Origin: an uncultured Candidatus Marinamargulisbacteria bacterium
GTDB lineage: Bacteria; Margulisbacteria; Riflemargulisbacteria; GWF2-35-9
DNA length: 41,640 bases
Assembly: GCA_903910705.1 (NCBI GenBank)
Contig: CAIWAN010000045.1
Coordinates: 1-41,640, forward strand
Reading direction: 5' to 3'
Both the position numbers and the translations under genes were made by a program. Position 1 is the first letter of the stretch, and every line of letters starts with the position of its first letter. Positions 24,718 to 33,700 of this stretch are shown here, in pieces. The notes beneath the pieces are model-generated. The model saw only the letters and a program-made list of their open reading frames with translations. It made no database searches and had not been told where the DNA came from.

Positions 24718-25728
24718 ATGAAGAACTTACTGCTGGGCTTGTTGCTGTTGGGTTTGGTTGGTTTAGTCGGGTGTGGGGGACGAACGTTGTATGTCTACAA
24801 CTGGACGTATTATATTCCTGATGAGGTGGTGAAGCAATTTGAGCAAAAATTTATGTGCAAAGTCGTCTATGATGTCTATTCCTCCAATGAGGAGATGTTC
24901 GCAAAACTCAAAGCGGGTGGCCGAGGATATGATGTGGTGTTTCCCAGTGGTGACTTCGTTAAGATAATGATCCACGAGGGGATGCTTGAAAAATTCGAGA
25001 AGTCAAAATTGACCAACGTCAAATATTTAGATCCACGAATTCTCGAAAAGATCACCTTCGATAAAGGGAATCTTTATAGCGTTCCGTATATGGCTGGGAC
25101 GGCCGGCATCGCTGTGAACAAAAAATGTGTTAAGGATTATGACCACAGTAGTTCCATTTTTGATCGTTCGGATTTAAAGGGCCGGATGACGCTTCTTGAT
25201 GACATGAGGGAAGTGCTCGGAATGGCGCTTAAAAGTCTTGGATATTCGGTTAACAGCACCGATCCCTCCGAGCTTGAACAAGCCAAAGCGGTTGCACTAC
25301 GTTGGAAGAAGAATATCTTAAAGTTTGATGCTGAATCGTTTGCAAAAGGCTTTGCTGCGGGTGAATATTGGGTGGTTCAAGGCTATGCCGAGAATGTGTT
25401 TCTCGAACTGGATGAGGAACAACGGAAGTCCGTTGATTTCTTCATCCCAAAAGAAGGAACCACCATGTATATTGATAGTATGGTCATATTAAAGAATGCA
25501 CCGCATGTCGATCTTGCCTATGAATTTATCAATTTTGTCCATGAACCGGAGGTTTATGCTAAGATCGCTGATTATTTGCAGCTTCCGGCTATCAATACTG
25601 GCGCCGTATCTTTTATCAAGCGCCCCCCTCATTATCGTATCGAGGATCTTGATAAGTGTCAGCTTAAAGAGGATCTTGGGCAAGGGGTTATCCAGTTCAA
25701 TCAGGCGTGGGAGTCTATTCGGATGTAG
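24718..25728 (+). CDS. potD: Polyamine-binding lipoprotein PotD/PotF
   Basis: A 336-residue extracytoplasmic solute-binding protein. The signal peptide ends in the lipobox LVGC with lipidated C19, so it is a lipoprotein. The mature start TLYVYNWTYYIPDEVVKQFE and the YDVVFPSGDFV segment are typical of PotD/PotF, in which aromatic and acidic residues line the polyamine pocket. A later IDSMVILKNAPHVDLAYEFINF is also family-like. The Shine-Dalgarno sequence is AAGGGGGAG. It is the last gene of potABCD. Its final 14 nt overlap the 3' end of the convergent kinase gene, and no terminator hairpin is seen. Confidence 0.95.
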   Translation: MKNLLLGLLLLGLVGLVGCGGRTLYVYNWTYYIPDEVVKQFEQKFMCKVVYDVYSSNEEMFAKLKAGGRGYDVVFPSGDFVKIMIHEGMLEKFEKSKLTNVKYLDPRILEKITFDKGNLYSVPYMAGTAGIAVNKKCVKDYDHSSSIFDRSDLKGRMTLLDDMREVLGMALKSLGYSVNSTDPSELEQAKAVALRWKKNILKFDAESFAKGFAAGEYWVVQGYAENVFLELDEEQRKSVDFFIPKEGTTMYIDSMVILKNAPHVDLAYEFINFVHEPEVYAKIADYLQLPAINTGAVSFIKRPPHYRIEDLDKCQLKEDLGQGVIQFNQAWESIRM

Positions 25729-27424
25729 CTTTAATGAGCCTTCGGATCTGGGCTTCCGCTTCCTTCAGTGAAAAGGCGTTCAAGTTGTCTCGAATTTGTT
25801 TTGCGATCTGATTGATCTCATCCAGATTGTGTCGTGTTGAAAATTCCAGCAACGTATTCGACCAATTAGATAATTGGGTGACGGACATCGTTTGTATGTA
25901 TTTGGTGGCGGGTGCAATAATGTCCTTTTTCCACTCTGCTTTGATATGTGTGGGAATGGCCTTATCCAAGACGACATATCCATCATGTGAGGTTTTGCTT
26001 TGATCGTTTAGGTCTTGAAAGGATTTCTCCGGATCCCCACTGCGAACACAGGGGATCTCTACTGTGAAACGGGAGCCCATCCCCATGGTACTGGTTAAGG
26101 TCATCTCGCCGTTCATCGACTGAACGAGTCGTTGCGAGATCGCAAGGCCAAGCCCCGACCCCCCGTAAGTCTTCTGACTTTGGTTGGCGGCTTGAACAAA
26201 GGGCTCAAAGATTTTAGCTCGATCTTCAAGAGGGATTCCAATTCCGGTGTCTTCGATAGAAATAATGAGTCGAGATTCGAGGCTCTCAACCCATGCAACT
26301 TGGACGGTAATGCTTCCTTCATGGGTAAATTTAACGGCATTTCCGATCAGATTAAAGAGGATCTGTCTCAGTCGGGTTTCGTCGAGCATCAGGCGTTCAG
26401 GTACACTGCGATCAATGCCCAGTTTAACGAGGATATCTTTCTCTCGGACCTTGAGTGAAAAAACGCCAATGAGATCATTGACAAGGACTCGGATCTCAAC
26501 CGGCGAAGGTTCGAGTTTTATGGCACCCATTTCAAGCTTGGAGAGGTCGAGGATGTCGTTGATAAGCCCCAGAAGGGCTTTGCCGCTGATCTGGATCGAT
26601 CGCAAGTAGTCGAGATAGACTCGATCGTTGAGCGTTGATTTTCGAAGCAAGTCTGTAAAGCCAAGAATGGCCGTAAGGGGCGTTCGGATCTCATGGCTGA
26701 TATTGGCCAAAAACTCGCCTTTTGCTTGATTTGCTTTGTCGGCCTCATTTTTTGCGATCTCAAGCGAGTGGGCGAGAGCCATGGCTTTATGGGATTCCGC
26801 GGACAGGAGTCGAAACGCGATACTTAGCAGCGTAATGGATAAAAGAACACCCAAGACGATAATAAAAACTAGTAATTGAGCGGTTCGATTGGATCGTTGG
26901 TTGAAATATTTCAATTCTTTCGACTCCGTTTGCTCGATCATCGCAAGATAATTCGTCGATAGATCAATGATGTCGGAAGTATGTTTCTGGAGTGATTTAA
27001 GGATGGCGGGACTATTATTTCGGATGCGAAATTGTGCAATAAGTTGTTTTTGAGTGGTAAATCGTGACGCGAGGAATCGTTGAAGGTTGTCTAGTGCTGT
27101 GGCTTCAGTGAGCGCATTAGTCTCAATGAGGGTCTTGAGATGATCAATAGAGGTCAGGATATGGATGCTTTCATTTTCAAAGACTTGGAGTTCGATTTGA
27201 GCCCCGTAAAGAAAATAGTCTTTAAGGGAGACTTGGGAGGAAAGCAGATCTGATTTTATTCGACGAAGCCAACTGAGGGACTCGTTGGTTTCTAAGATCT
27301 TGTCGTTAATTCCCACGAGCGAATGGGTGAGCATTAAGGTGCTGATCATTAAACTGAGTAGTACGGCGATCGAAACCCCAAAAAAGATTCGAATGGGCAC
27401 TGAAAAGCTTTTAAATCGAACCAC
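25715..27424 (-). CDS. Sensor histidine kinase with CHASE3-like sensor and helical C-terminal tail
   Basis: This 569-residue kinase has TM1 (about 12-33), a helical periplasmic region (about 35-180, CHASE3-like) and TM2 (about 183-205). A coiled linker (AKNEADKANQAKGEFLA) follows, with the H-box NISHEIRTPLTAILGF and H244. The ATPase domain has FNLIGNAVKFTHEG, EDTGIGIP, FEPFVQ and GGSGLGLAISQRLV. After the ATPase domain lie about 110 extra residues forming helices (EWKKDIIAPATKYIQ... IRDNLNAFSLKEAEAQI). A similar tail is common at the end of BarA-type hybrid kinases, but here no receiver precedes it. The gene overlaps the upstream response regulator by 14 nt and convergent potD by 14 nt. It is last in a five-gene minus-strand operon. 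Confidence 0.93.
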   Translation of the reverse strand: MVRFKSFSVPIRIFFGVSIAVLLSLMISTLMLTHSLVGINDKILETNESLSWLRRIKSDLLSSQVSLKDYFLYGAQIELQVFENESIHILTSIDHLKTLIETNALTEATALDNLQRFLASRFTTQKQLIAQFRIRNNSPAILKSLQKHTSDIIDLSTNYLAMIEQTESKELKYFNQRSNRTAQLLVFIIVLGVLLSITLLSIAFRLLSAESHKAMALAHSLEIAKNEADKANQAKGEFLANISHEIRTPLTAILGFTDLLRKSTLNDRVYLDYLRSIQISGKALLGLINDILDLSKLEMGAIKLEPSPVEIRVLVNDLIGVFSLKVREKDILVKLGIDRSVPERLMLDETRLRQILFNLIGNAVKFTHEGSITVQVAWVESLESRLIISIEDTGIGIPLEDRAKIFEPFVQAANQSQKTYGGSGLGLAISQRLVQSMNGEMTLTSTMGMGSRFTVEIPCVRSGDPEKSFQDLNDQSKTSHDGYVVLDKAIPTHIKAEWKKDIIAPATKYIQTMSVTQLSNWSNTLLEFSTRHNLDEINQIAKQIRDNLNAFSLKEAEAQIRRLIKATSE

Positions 27425-28043
27425 GGGACTTAAGTATTCTTTCCGCTTCTAGGGGATAAAGTTCTTTCAGACAATCATCACAGAGCCCATGAGACACTTT
27501 TACATGCATCGTGTTGGCAAGGTATTCTTCGAGCTTCATCCAATAACCTGTATCATCTTTTACTTTTTTACAGTTAAAACAAATAGGGAGCAAGCTTTGC
27601 AGTGTTTTAATCTCAGCATAGGCACGTTCCAGCTCGGTATGTTGTCTTTGAAGATCTTGATGGGCTTTACGCAGCGAGCTATGGGTGTGAACCCGAGCAA
27701 TCAATTCGTCCGCTTGAAAGGGCTTGGTTACATAGTCTACCGCACCCAGTTGAAACCCTTCAACCAAACTCTCATGGTCCGTCTTGGCCGTCAGAAAGAC
27801 GACAGGGATGTCTCTCCAGACCGGGGTTGTTTTTATTTTCTTTAACACGTCAAATCCGTTCATCTCAGGCATCATGACATCTAAAAGAATAAGATCGGGT
27901 TCCGTGGCCGAAAGGATCTCGAGCGCTTTTTTGCCCGACTGAGCGACAAGGACGTCATATGTCTCTTGGCTGAGCAAGTCAAAGAGGATCTTTAAATTAT
28001 AAGCCGTATCATCAACAACAAGGATTCGAGCTTTTGTCATCAT
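27411..28043 (-). CDS. Response regulator with Cys/His-rich C-terminal tail
   Basis: Residues 1-125 are a receiver domain (VVDDTAYN, phospho-acceptor D55 in LILLDVMMPEMNG, TAK at 85-87, K107 in VTKPF). A coiled coil (about 126-150) links to a compact tail, LPICFNCKK ... GYWMKLEEYL ... SHGLCDDCLKELYP. C155, C158, H185, C188 and C191 are spaced like a metal-binding site. This I-C-x-x-C-K-K ... SHG-x-C-x-x-C module is widespread at the ends of regulators and PAS proteins, but its role is not established to my knowledge. It is coupled to the kinase by a 14-nt overlap and follows cvpA by 1 nt. Metal or redox sensing is a hypothesis. Confidence 0.9.
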   Translation of the reverse strand: MMTKARILVVDDTAYNLKILFDLLSQETYDVLVAQSGKKALEILSATEPDLILLDVMMPEMNGFDVLKKIKTTPVWRDIPVVFLTAKTDHESLVEGFQLGAVDYVTKPFQADELIARVHTHSSLRKAHQDLQRQHTELERAYAEIKTLQSLLPICFNCKKVKDDTGYWMKLEEYLANTMHVKVSHGLCDDCLKELYPLEAERILKSRGSI

Positions 28044-28044
28044 C

Positions 28045-28560
28045 CTATAGCCAATGTTGGAATTTAGAAGGAAGCAATGTTTTTAACGGAATGTGGATCG
28101 AAATCGCTTGATAGGACTTAAACGTGATGGATTTAGCGGTGTAGAGGCGAAGGTCTTTAAAGGGGAGTTGCATTAAAATGGCTGCGACTAACCACAAGAG
28201 CAATATCCATTTGGATATATTGAGCCCCAACCCTGCCCACCGATTCCAAGACCCCAAATACGTGCGTTCAAAAAATCGGGTTAAAAAGGTGCCGGCCAAT
28301 TTGAAGAGAATAAAACAGAGAATAAAGGTCAAAAGCCAAACAAGAACGTTGTCCCATGTATCGACCTTCGTCCAACCTAAACGAATGTGTAGGGTATTTT
28401 GAAGAACAAGACCGACGCTTCGGTAGTGACGGATCGTAAACCAAAACGATAGCCCGACAGCAAGAACTTCAAAAACCATATGAATGAGACCGGCACGAAA
28501 CCCTTTATAGGCACCATACCCAAGAACCAGCACGGCAATAATATCGAGAATGCTGATCAA
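28045..28560 (-). CDS. cvpA: CvpA-family membrane protein
   Basis: A 171-residue protein with four predicted TM segments and the CvpA-type N-terminus (ILDIIAVLVLGYGAYKGFRAGLIH). The later NRWAGLGLNISKW matches the N-R-x-x-G-x-x-x-G element of the family. CvpA proteins are linked to colicin V export and envelope homeostasis, and the gene is often beside purine genes; purE is directly upstream here. The start is TTG at 28560, with AAAGGAA about 8 nt upstream. The exact function is uncertain. Confidence 0.8.
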   Translation of the reverse strand: MISILDIIAVLVLGYGAYKGFRAGLIHMVFEVLAVGLSFWFTIRHYRSVGLVLQNTLHIRLGWTKVDTWDNVLVWLLTFILCFILFKLAGTFLTRFFERTYLGSWNRWAGLGLNISKWILLLWLVAAILMQLPFKDLRLYTAKSITFKSYQAISIHIPLKTLLPSKFQHWL

Positions 28561-28564
28561 AGAA

Positions 28565-29011
28565 TTATTCCTTTAGTTCTTCTTTAAAGGCTTCAAGTTT
28601 TTGTTGAAGGTCAGGTTGATGAATCCCGAGAATCTGCGCGGCAAGGATCGCAGCATTAGCTGCCCCGTTGATGGCAACGGTCGCGACAGGGACGCCTTTG
28701 GGCATCTGCACAATGGAGTATAAAGAATCCACGCCCCCGAGATCGGAGGTTTTAATGGGGACGCCGATGACAGGGAGGGTGGTGTGACCCGCAAAAACGC
28801 CCGGAAGATGGGCGGCTTTCCCCGCTGCGGCAATGATCACGCGGTAGTGTTGCGAGGCCGTTTTGGCGAGGGCTGACACTTGGTCAGGGTTTCGATGAGC
28901 CGAGGCGATAACTTTGTCATAGCTAAGTCCAAACTTTTCGAGGTAAGGGATCGCGTCGTCTAAAATGGGTTCATCCGAACGACTTCCCATAATGATCAAG
29001 ATATCTTTCAT
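28565..29011 (-). CDS. purE: N5-carboxyaminoimidazole ribonucleotide mutase PurE
   Basis: A 148-residue enzyme of purine biosynthesis that converts N5-CAIR to CAIR. Hallmarks are the N-terminal IIMGSRSDEPI, SAHRNPDQV, the active-site loop AAGKAAHLPGVFAGHTTLPVIGVP (class I form usually AGGAAHLPG) and GVDSLYSIVQMPKGVPVATVAI. Class I assignment is by the AHLPG loop. The start has a near-perfect TAGGAGG Shine-Dalgarno sequence, and it sits 9 nt after the SIMPL gene. purK, which supplies N5-CAIR for class I enzymes, is not in this window. Confidence 0.95.
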   Translation of the reverse strand: MKDILIIMGSRSDEPILDDAIPYLEKFGLSYDKVIASAHRNPDQVSALAKTASQHYRVIIAAAGKAAHLPGVFAGHTTLPVIGVPIKTSDLGGVDSLYSIVQMPKGVPVATVAINGAANAAILAAQILGIHQPDLQQKLEAFKEELKE

Positions 29012-29020
29012 GAAAACCTC

Positions 29021-29704
29021 CTATTTAATGGGCTTACCTTTGAAACTGAATTTGGCGGTGATCATTTGTGTGGCGGTTAAGTCCCCAGGGAGTGCGGTGG
29101 TAGCGTTGTCGGCGCTCTGGATCGACATGAGCCGAGGTTGAGCCTCAACGATGAACGGTGTTTGGGCTGGCGTGATTTGAAGGTCAATGAGCTCAACTTG
29201 GCTAAGCCCAAGGGTCTGTGCGATGAGCTTTGCTTTTTGGGTTGCATCTTTTAAGGCAAGGTCGAGGGCATTCTTTTGAAAAGCTTCGGGTTGGGTGTGG
29301 CTAAACGAAACGCCATTAAGCGAATTGAGGCCGCACTTCATGCTGAGGTCAATAAGAGTACCCACAAGTTCGAGGTGGGTGCAATAGATCCGCAGGGATT
29401 GTTTGATATCATAACCGGTAAAGACGGCTCGACCATCGCGGTAATCGAACTTTCTGTTGACTTGAAGGGCATTGGTCTCCATTTGCTCTTTGGGTAAATA
29501 CCCCATGGCGCTTTTAATAAAGTCATTCATCTTTTTGTTGATCTCTTTTTGTCCGGCGGCTGCATCGGAGTACGATTCTTCGATCCCTAGTTGAATAATA
29601 GCCATGTTGGGGCGATATTTAACCGTGCCTTGGCCGGTCAGCGTCATGGTGGTATCGAGGCCAAAGACTAACGAAAAAAGAAATACAAGGATAATTTTCT
29701 TCAT
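29021..29704 (-). CDS. SIMPL-domain (DUF541) exported protein
   Basis: This 227-residue protein has a short signal peptide (MKKIILVFLFSLVFG) followed by a SIMPL domain. The repeated beta-strand pattern begins TLTGQGTVKYRPNMAIIQLGI, with a typical LQVNRKFDYRDGRAVFTGYDI centre and a helix of repeated alanine/lysine (DLALKDATQKAKLIAQTLGL). The family (YggE, BP26) is periplasmic and linked to oxidative-stress tolerance, but its biochemical role is unclear. It is the first gene of a minus-strand operon with purE, cvpA and a two-component pair. A TATACT box 7 nt before the ATG suggests a leaderless transcript. Confidence 0.88.
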   Translation of the reverse strand: MKKIILVFLFSLVFGLDTTMTLTGQGTVKYRPNMAIIQLGIEESYSDAAAGQKEINKKMNDFIKSAMGYLPKEQMETNALQVNRKFDYRDGRAVFTGYDIKQSLRIYCTHLELVGTLIDLSMKCGLNSLNGVSFSHTQPEAFQKNALDLALKDATQKAKLIAQTLGLSQVELIDLQITPAQTPFIVEAQPRLMSIQSADNATTALPGDLTATQMITAKFSFKGKPIK

Positions 29705-29711
29705 AACATTA

Positions 29712-29717
29712 AGTATA
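29712..29717 (-). promoter_or_regulatory. -10 element of the SIMPL-purE-cvpA operon, leaderless type
   Basis: TATACT on the minus strand ends 7 nt before the ATG at 29704. No Shine-Dalgarno sequence and no clear -35 are visible, but the surrounding sequence is AT-rich. Confidence 0.4.
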
Positions 29718-29772
29718 ATATAAAATCTGGGTAAAAACGACCTTCTTTGTATTACAATAAATTGGGGTGGTT

Positions 29773-30756
29773 ATGATCAACAGATTAACAGAAATGATCC
29801 GGTTGTCTCGATACCGAGGTAGCCGGGTCCAAGCACATGATGAGTTCTATTTTGATCCGTCAGAGCAAAAATCGTTTTTTTTGCAGGTTATGTGGGCGAT
29901 GCTTGCCCTTGTGGGGGCCAAGCAGTTTTTCCATCGCACACTGAAGGCGAGTCGATGGGATTACTATAATACATGGTTTCTTCCGTTTAATGATCTGACA
30001 CCTTATCAATGGGTTCTTCGTGACTATCCCCATCATTATCATGTTTTTCGTCAACGTTTGTCGGGTTATTCTGAGTCGCTTTGTGTCAATCTTTTAGTCA
30101 CTCAAACCAGTGGGTTGATGATGCTGATTCTGTTTTTTCTGGCCTATGCGATGGAGGATGAAGCGGATGCCCATTTTATTGTGGTGTTGCCGCAACGATG
30201 GCAATTACGGATCAAACAATATTTAGATCTTGCTTTAGCTGCTTCGTGCCACGATGATTTTAAACGCCGCTTTGTGGTTTGGCGAGCCAGTCAAAATGTT
30301 GTTTTGCCTACGATGGTCGAAGGGCGACAAAAAATGAGAGTGCTCGTCGTAGCAGATCGTCCTTATGTCGAGAGTCGAAGGGACATCCCCCAAAACATCT
30401 CCATAGGTTCAACCTTTTCGCTTAAATTGGCCGCTTGGTGGCCCGACTGGTTGACGCGTTCAAGCCCTAGTCCACTATTGATGATGATGCCGACGTTAGG
30501 GCTTTTTACGTGGGAGCAGGGGCTTATCCTCGAAGCCGAACGGATGCGAGCGACACTCGAAGACTCGGCCTTGATGACGCGGGCCTTTGAGTCTTTATTA
30601 AAAAATCATCCCGAGCATTGGCTCGGTTGGCAAGAGCTTGAAACCTATTCTCCCCATGTGACATTATCGACAAGGTTACCCAGACAAATAAAGCGACGAT
30701 TCCAAAAAAGAACGATTACGGTGGACATTCCTTCATTGAGGGTAACTGTCGAGTAG
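29773..30756 (+). CDS. Unrecognised protein, convergent with the NRPS gene
   Basis: A protein of about 327 residues that I do not recognise. It is rich in aromatics (W, Y, F) and arginine. Hydrophobic stretches occur at about 40-52 (VMWAMLALVGA) and 105-125 (LLVTQTSGLMMLILFFLAYA); the second could be a membrane segment or a buried helix. There is no signal peptide. The C-terminal part (LPRQIKRRFQKRTITVDIP) is basic. The track uses GTG at 29767. The ATG at 29773 is the other option, and TACAAT (29753-29758) is a -10 candidate giving a very short leader. The stop lies 15 nt from the stop of the convergent NRPS gene. There is no basis for a functional call. Confidence 0.7.
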   Translation: MINRLTEMIRLSRYRGSRVQAHDEFYFDPSEQKSFFLQVMWAMLALVGAKQFFHRTLKASRWDYYNTWFLPFNDLTPYQWVLRDYPHHYHVFRQRLSGYSESLCVNLLVTQTSGLMMLILFFLAYAMEDEADAHFIVVLPQRWQLRIKQYLDLALAASCHDDFKRRFVVWRASQNVVLPTMVEGRQKMRVLVVADRPYVESRRDIPQNISIGSTFSLKLAAWWPDWLTRSSPSPLLMMMPTLGLFTWEQGLILEAERMRATLEDSALMTRAFESLLKNHPEHWLGWQELETYSPHVTLSTRLPRQIKRRFQKRTITVDIPSLRVTVE

Positions 30757-30771
30757 AGCCTAAACCCTTCG

Positions 30772-33700
30772 CTAATCATGACAAAGTAATTGTCGTATCT
30801 CATTCGCGCTTACCTTAAAGGGGGTGCGCAGTGTTAGAAGTGGCTGGTCGTCCTTAAAGTAAACAAAGAAATAGAGTCCTTCCCCCCAGCGCTGAAGATC
30901 ATGACCATAATGCTTTTGATGGGTAATGCTATCGTGGAGTTCATCGCTTTGCAGCCTACTGTAGTGGGCGTTGAAGCGAAAGAAAATCGTAGCCGTTCGA
31001 ATGGATGCATCGTCTTGATAAGCGGGTGGAAGATTGTTTTGTTCAAGAAGTGAGAGAAAATGAACCTCATGGTGAACATAATGTTGCAGCGTTTCGTGAA
31101 GCGAGCTGGCGAGGGTTGCATTATTTTTTGACACATCGAGGAGGAGGGGGCGATAATCCCCAAATCCCCCAATGGTATTTACAAATTGGTCATGGCTGAA
31201 TCGTCGGCAGTCATCAACCATAAAAAAGGGAATGATCTGCATGGGCAGATGGGCTCGCAAGAACGCTGCGAATATATGAATGGCGATCTCCCATTTTGTT
31301 AAGGGTTTACATTTCTCTGGTACGTCGATAGGAATAGAAAAATGAGCGAATGTTTGGCCGACGGGATAAGCCTGTAAATGTTGGCGGACTTCCATAAGGG
31401 CATCGACATGTTGTTGGAACTTAAACAGGTTATTCAGCTCTGTTGATAAAGAACCCTTCGACTGTAGATGTTTCAAATAATCCTCATAACGAGGTTGTGG
31501 GGTTGGGTTTCGCGTCTGAGAGTATAGGTCTTGTAACGTTTGGCAAATAATATCCTCACCGAATGTATCATGTATGGACTCATCCATTAAGAACAAGATC
31601 GAGTGGGCTTTTTGGGCATGCTTGATGAGGGCAAAACGAAAAGGAAGCTTTCGGAGGGGGTTGATGTCTTCATAATAGGGGGTCAAAATGTTTTGCCAAA
31701 ACGATTTTATCCAAGCCGGGGAATAGTCTGAGAGATCGAGGAACGGAACATGGGTCAGATTCTGATGAAGGTATTCGGTCCAAACGTATTCGTCGTTTTT
31801 CTTTGTGAACGTGCTGCGAAGAAGACTTTGTTCCATAAGGAGCCCGTTGATGGCGTTTATTAAACGTAAAGGGTCGGCGTTTTCAAAGATGAGATGTTTG
31901 GCAAAATAGACCTCGCGGGCAAAAATGCGATGATCGTTTTTGTGCAATAGGGGTGAAAAAACACGACTGACTGGACGTGATAGGAGCTGTTGATAGTACG
32001 TGGTTTCTTGTTGAAAGAGTGAATGAATGAGCGGTTTGCTGGTTTGGGCGTCTACGACATCGCTTTCGAGGATCGGGGCCTCGAAATCGACTCGGATGGA
32101 TGTTTGGTGTCGGCCTGCAAATTTTGCTAAATCGGCCACCGTGCGATAATGGTATAAATCGGCCAAGGTGAGGTGTCCCCCTTCTTTATTCATCTGGCTC
32201 AGCACGTTAACGCAGTCAAGCGAATCTGCACCGCGTTCGAATACATCGTCATTTAAATCGATGGGCCGTTGATGGAGAACCGTTTCCCAAAGTTGTTGTA
32301 TTCGGATTTGTTCAGGTGTCATCTCTGTGGGGGTATCGGGATGTTGATGCTGATTGGCTTTATCGTGAAGAGTTTTACGATCCACCTTTCCGCTCGCGTT
32401 TAAGGGAAGGGATGTGTTAAAAATATATCGAGTTGGAATCATGTGTCGAGGGAGTTTGTCGCTTAAATACTGGCGAAGGGTTTCTTCTGCTATGGAGGTT
32501 GTTGACACGAAAAACGCCGTGAGGGTTTGTCGATTTGTGTCTTTGTTTACGCCGACAACAAGGGCTTCTTCAATGAGGGGATGTTGCCGGAGGGTGTTTT
32601 CGATCTCTTCGATGTCAACACGATACCCCGAGATCTTTACTTGGAAGTCACGACGACCCAGAAATATCAGATTTCCATCAGGCGACCATTTAGCCCTATC
32701 GCCGGTGGCATAGAGTCGCTCGTTGGCATCAAAGGGTGAAACGATGAACCGTTCTGTGGTGAGGTCTGGACGGTTTAAATAGCCTCGGGCTAAGCCGTCA
32801 CCGCCAAGGTATAGATCCCCTTCAACACCTAAAGGGAGTAGCGTTAAGGTCTCGTCAAGGACGAAAAGTTGAGTGTTACAAAATGGTTTGCCTATGGGCG
32901 TGGCTCCATTAAGGGGGATCTCGTTGAGTGGGGCTTGATATTCACAACTATAAATAGTGGCCTCGGTGACGCCGTAGGTGTTGATCACCTGAGCTTGCCC
33001 CTTAAAGGTCTCAGCCAGTTTTCGATAATCTTCGAGGTGGCACAGGTCAGAGCCGAGAAGAATATGCGTTAATGTCGAGGCGCTTTCTAGTCTATTTTCT
33101 TCGATATAGGCGATCAGACGAAGAATAATAGCGGGGGTGGTATCGAGCATACTTACCCGATTCGAAGACATCAACTGAGCTAATTTTCCAATGTCTTTTC
33201 GTTCTAATCCTGTCGGAATGATGAGCGTGCCCCCTGTAAGCAGCGTTTTAACCCAATTGCCGGTGAACACATCGTGGGTGTAATCCGATAGCTGAAGGAG
33301 TGTCGCAGGGTTCTGGGCTAGGTCATAGGCGTTGACCCAATGATGGAGGACATTGATGACCCCTTTGTGTTCGAGTAGTACGCCCTTGGGGTCTCCAGTA
33401 GAGCCAGAGGTGTAGATAACATAGGCCAAGTCGGATGGCTTATTAATGTGGGGCGGGTTTTGGGGGTTGCCATGAACAGGCAGCCTTCGAAGCACGATCT
33501 TTGCTTGGCTATGGTCGATGCGATGGGTGATTAGGGTTTCGGGGTCGCTGGGATTGATGGGCAAATACGCCCCTCCTGCTTTAAGGATACCCAATATCGC
33601 GACGATCATTTCGAGGGAATAATCAAAGAGGATGGCAACGAGGGTGTCAACGCCAACCCCCTGTTCACGGAGGGCATGGGCAACCCTGTTGCTGCGCGTG

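Noticed and set aside
29767-29772. GTG start for the orphan protein
   Set aside because: It is only two codons ahead of an ATG and equally unsupported by a ribosome-binding site; ATG is kept as the simpler choice.
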